Shown one piece after another: positions 60,942-64,000 of a stretch of DNA of 64,000 nt; the first letter of the stretch is position 1; the number at the start of each line of letters is the position of its first letter. A model generated the notes under the pieces. The model had not been told where the DNA came from. It was given only the letters and a program-made list of their open reading frames with translations, and did not search any database. The DNA lies in the NCBI GenBank assembly GCA_902493585.1, contig CABUPZ010000002.1:25145-89144 (forward strand). The letters run 5' to 3'. The translations under genes were made by a program, and so were the position numbers. The stretch is from an uncultured Fusicatenibacter sp. (GTDB lineage Bacteria > Bacillota > Clostridia > Lachnospirales > Lachnospiraceae).

Positions 60942-60991
60942 TGAACCGGGCGAAATTTGTGCCGGTGAAATAGAAGAATAAAGGATAGGTG

Positions 60992-61054
60992 AAAAAAGCG
61001 TATCTGAACAATCTTTTCTGCAATTCAGAAGATGATTTTCAGATACGCTTTTTT
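60992..61054. terminator. bidirectional terminator between the small gene and typA
   Basis: AAAAAAGCGTATCTGA pairs with TCAGATACGCTTTTTT, with a second hairpin (TTTTCTG-caatt-CAGAAGA) in the loop. A and T runs on both sides allow termination of typA on the minus strand as well. Confidence 0.9.
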
Positions 61055-61090
61055 CTGCCGCAGGATCCGCGCTATGGGTGTTTTTGCGGC

Positions 61091-62920
<1,830 letters not shown>

Positions 62921-62947
62921 ACAAATCTTCCTTTTCTGAAAAATATG

Positions 62948-62976
62948 ATTACAGTTTAGCTATCTGCCTGTTTCAA
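62948..62976 (-). promoter_or_regulatory. candidate promoter for typA
   Basis: On the minus strand TTGAAA, a 17-base spacer and TGTAAT, 28 bases before the typA start codon. Confidence 0.5.
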
Positions 62977-63147
62977 AATTATGCTCAAGCTATGAGTATA
63001 ACACAAGTATCGCGAAAAAAACAGGGAAATAAGTCATGATTTTTCAAAAAAAAATCTGGTTCTAACTTTCAGGATTGCCGAATACATATGATATATACCA
63101 CAAGTAGAGGTAGAAGAAAAAGACAAAGGAAGGGGAACAATTCAGTC

Positions 63148-63777
63148 ATGGCAGATAAGATCATTGAAAACAACCAGGTGTCCATTATGGGACAGATTGT
63201 GTCACAGTTTACGTTCAGTCATCAGGTATTCGGGGAGGGATTTTACCTTGTGGATATCATGGTCAAGAGACTCAGTGATTCCGAGGACATCATTCCGGTG
63301 ATGGTATCAGAACGCCTGATCGATGTGACACAGGATTACGAAGGGGAATACCTGATGGTCAACGGGCAGTTCCGCTCGTACAACCGTCATGAGGAAAAGA
63401 AGAACCGTCTGGTGCTTTCCGTCTTTGCGAGAGAGATCAGTTTTGTGGAAGACGAGGACGATTCTGTGAAGTCCAACCAGATTTATCTGGACGGATACAT
63501 ATGCAAGCCTCCGGTTTACCGGAAGACACCACTGGGCAGAGAGATCGCCGATCTGCTGATCGCCGTCAACCGCCCATATGGAAAATCTGATTACATTCCA
63601 TGCATCTGCTGGGGAAGGAACGCAAGGTATGCGTCGGCGTTTTCCGTCGGAGGACATGTCCTGATCTGGGGAAGGATTCAGAGCAGAGAATACATGAAAC
63701 GGATCAGCGACACCGAAACAGAAAAAAGGACCGCCTACGAAGTCTCCGTCAGCAAACTCGAATATTTGGAGGGGTAG
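63148..63777 (+). CDS. single-stranded DNA-binding-like protein with two OB folds
   Basis: 209 residues with two OB-fold segments: NNQVSIMGQIVSQFTFSHQV (from about residue 8) and SNQIYLDGYICKPPVYRKTP (from about 112), the second followed by GREIADLLIAVNRPYGKSDY and PCICWGRNARYASAF, which closely match SSB/PriB-like proteins of Clostridia. The acidic C-terminal tip of a true SSB (DDDIPF-like) is absent, so it is probably an auxiliary rather than main SSB. Start at 63148 (AAGGGG upstream) chosen over the longer basic extension at 63088. Its stop codon lies in GGGGTAGGGGGGACG, a string shared with the hemW end. Confidence 0.85.
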   Translation: MADKIIENNQVSIMGQIVSQFTFSHQVFGEGFYLVDIMVKRLSDSEDIIPVMVSERLIDVTQDYEGEYLMVNGQFRSYNRHEEKKNRLVLSVFAREISFVEDEDDSVKSNQIYLDGYICKPPVYRKTPLGREIADLLIAVNRPYGKSDYIPCICWGRNARYASAFSVGGHVLIWGRIQSREYMKRISDTETEKRTAYEVSVSKLEYLEG

Positions 63778-63833
63778 GGGGGACGCAACCCCTGCCATGC
63801 TGCCGGGTGTTCCGCGCTGACGGCGGGGGGATC

Positions 63834-64000
63834 TATGGAATGCGTGCTCACTCCACAAACGGACAGCGCAGGGCAGTATGTTCGCAGCTCTCAGAGCGGT
63901 GCGCAGGTGTGCGGCAGCGGATGGTTTTGTCCGCTCTGCGCTCTGCGGACATACTGCCCTGCGCTGTTCGTTTGTAGTCGCAAGCACTGCATTTCCATAT
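63834..64000. repeat. long inverted repeat at the window end
   Basis: Left arm from ATGGAATGCG through ACAAACGGACAGCGCAGGGC to AGAGCGG pairs with a right arm running back from the window edge (ending GCATTTCCATAT) over about 70 bases with few mismatches. The loop is about 30 bases. It may continue past the window. It starts 57 bases after the SSB-like stop and contains the AAACGGAC motif seen beside the other long hairpins. Confidence 0.8.

Noticed and set aside
63600..63977. 125-codon frame across the SSB-like end and terminal hairpin
   Set aside because: Overlaps a real gene in another frame and then runs through an inverted repeat.

Overview
The window is chromosomal DNA of a low-to-mid GC Gram-positive anaerobe of the class Clostridia, most likely family Lachnospiraceae (Blautia-like or Mediterraneibacter-like). 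This rests on a long Alu-domain SRP RNA, lipoprotein solute binders, a cdaA-cdaR-HPr cluster, an FprA-type diiron flavoprotein, a DUF4422/Glf polysaccharide locus, and AGGAGG-type ribosome binding sites with some TTG and GTG starts. No rRNA, tRNA, CRISPR array, transposase or prophage was recognised. The genus is an inference.

Layout. 0-3 kb: a small Nif11-like protein and a convergent zinc (or manganese) ABC importer, znuA-znuC-znuB. 3-11 kb: oligoendopeptidase F and a complete oligopeptide ABC importer (oppABCDF), a peptide uptake and digestion block. 11-16.5 kb: tandem-GNAT protein, nitrilase-family amidohydrolase, iron-type alcohol dehydrogenase and lepA. 16.6-18.4 kb: a divergent pair, a GtrA-like protein and an orphan Wzy-like polymerase. 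18.4-27.3 kb: hemW, uvrA, mreB-like, recD2 and comF. 27.4-31.6 kb: two unknown membrane proteins, the c-di-AMP cyclase cdaA, its regulator cdaR and an HPr, closed by a strong terminator.

31.9-46.3 kb is a surface polysaccharide operon, all on the + strand: phosphoglycosyl transferase, UDP-galactopyranose mutase, DUF4422 protein, three glycosyltransferases (one galactofuranosyltransferase-like), Wzy polymerase, Wzx flippase, an acyltransferase with a disrupted start, and a GtrB / YfhO / GtrA trio that resembles lipid-linked-sugar glycosylation systems for lipoteichoic acid or glycan decoration. Base composition turns clearly AT-rich inside this operon, as expected for an exchangeable locus.

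46.3-64 kb: an unknown protein, a MerR remnant, HAD phosphatase, bL25, recQ, fprA, the SRP RNA gene on the minus strand, a yybP-ykoY-type manganese riboswitch driving mntP, a choline-binding-repeat polysaccharide deacetylase, then a decay zone at 56.5-59.4 kb. That zone holds a Gfo/Idh/MocA remnant, an ABC exporter with an in-frame stop, the C-terminal cysteine cluster of a SPASM-like radical SAM protein and a deleted flavodoxin. M42 peptidase, typA and an SSB-like protein close the window.

Two repeat classes run through the intergenic spaces. One is a 22-28 bp palindrome related to GTAACCGTTC-N8-GAACGGTTAC, seen at seven places. The other is long imperfect inverted repeats (about 88, 260 and 167 bp) next to stop codons and carrying an AAACGGAC-like edge motif. 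These repeats, the broken peptide-export locus, the unknown gene pair beside cdaA and the YfhO trio are the parts most worth a second look.
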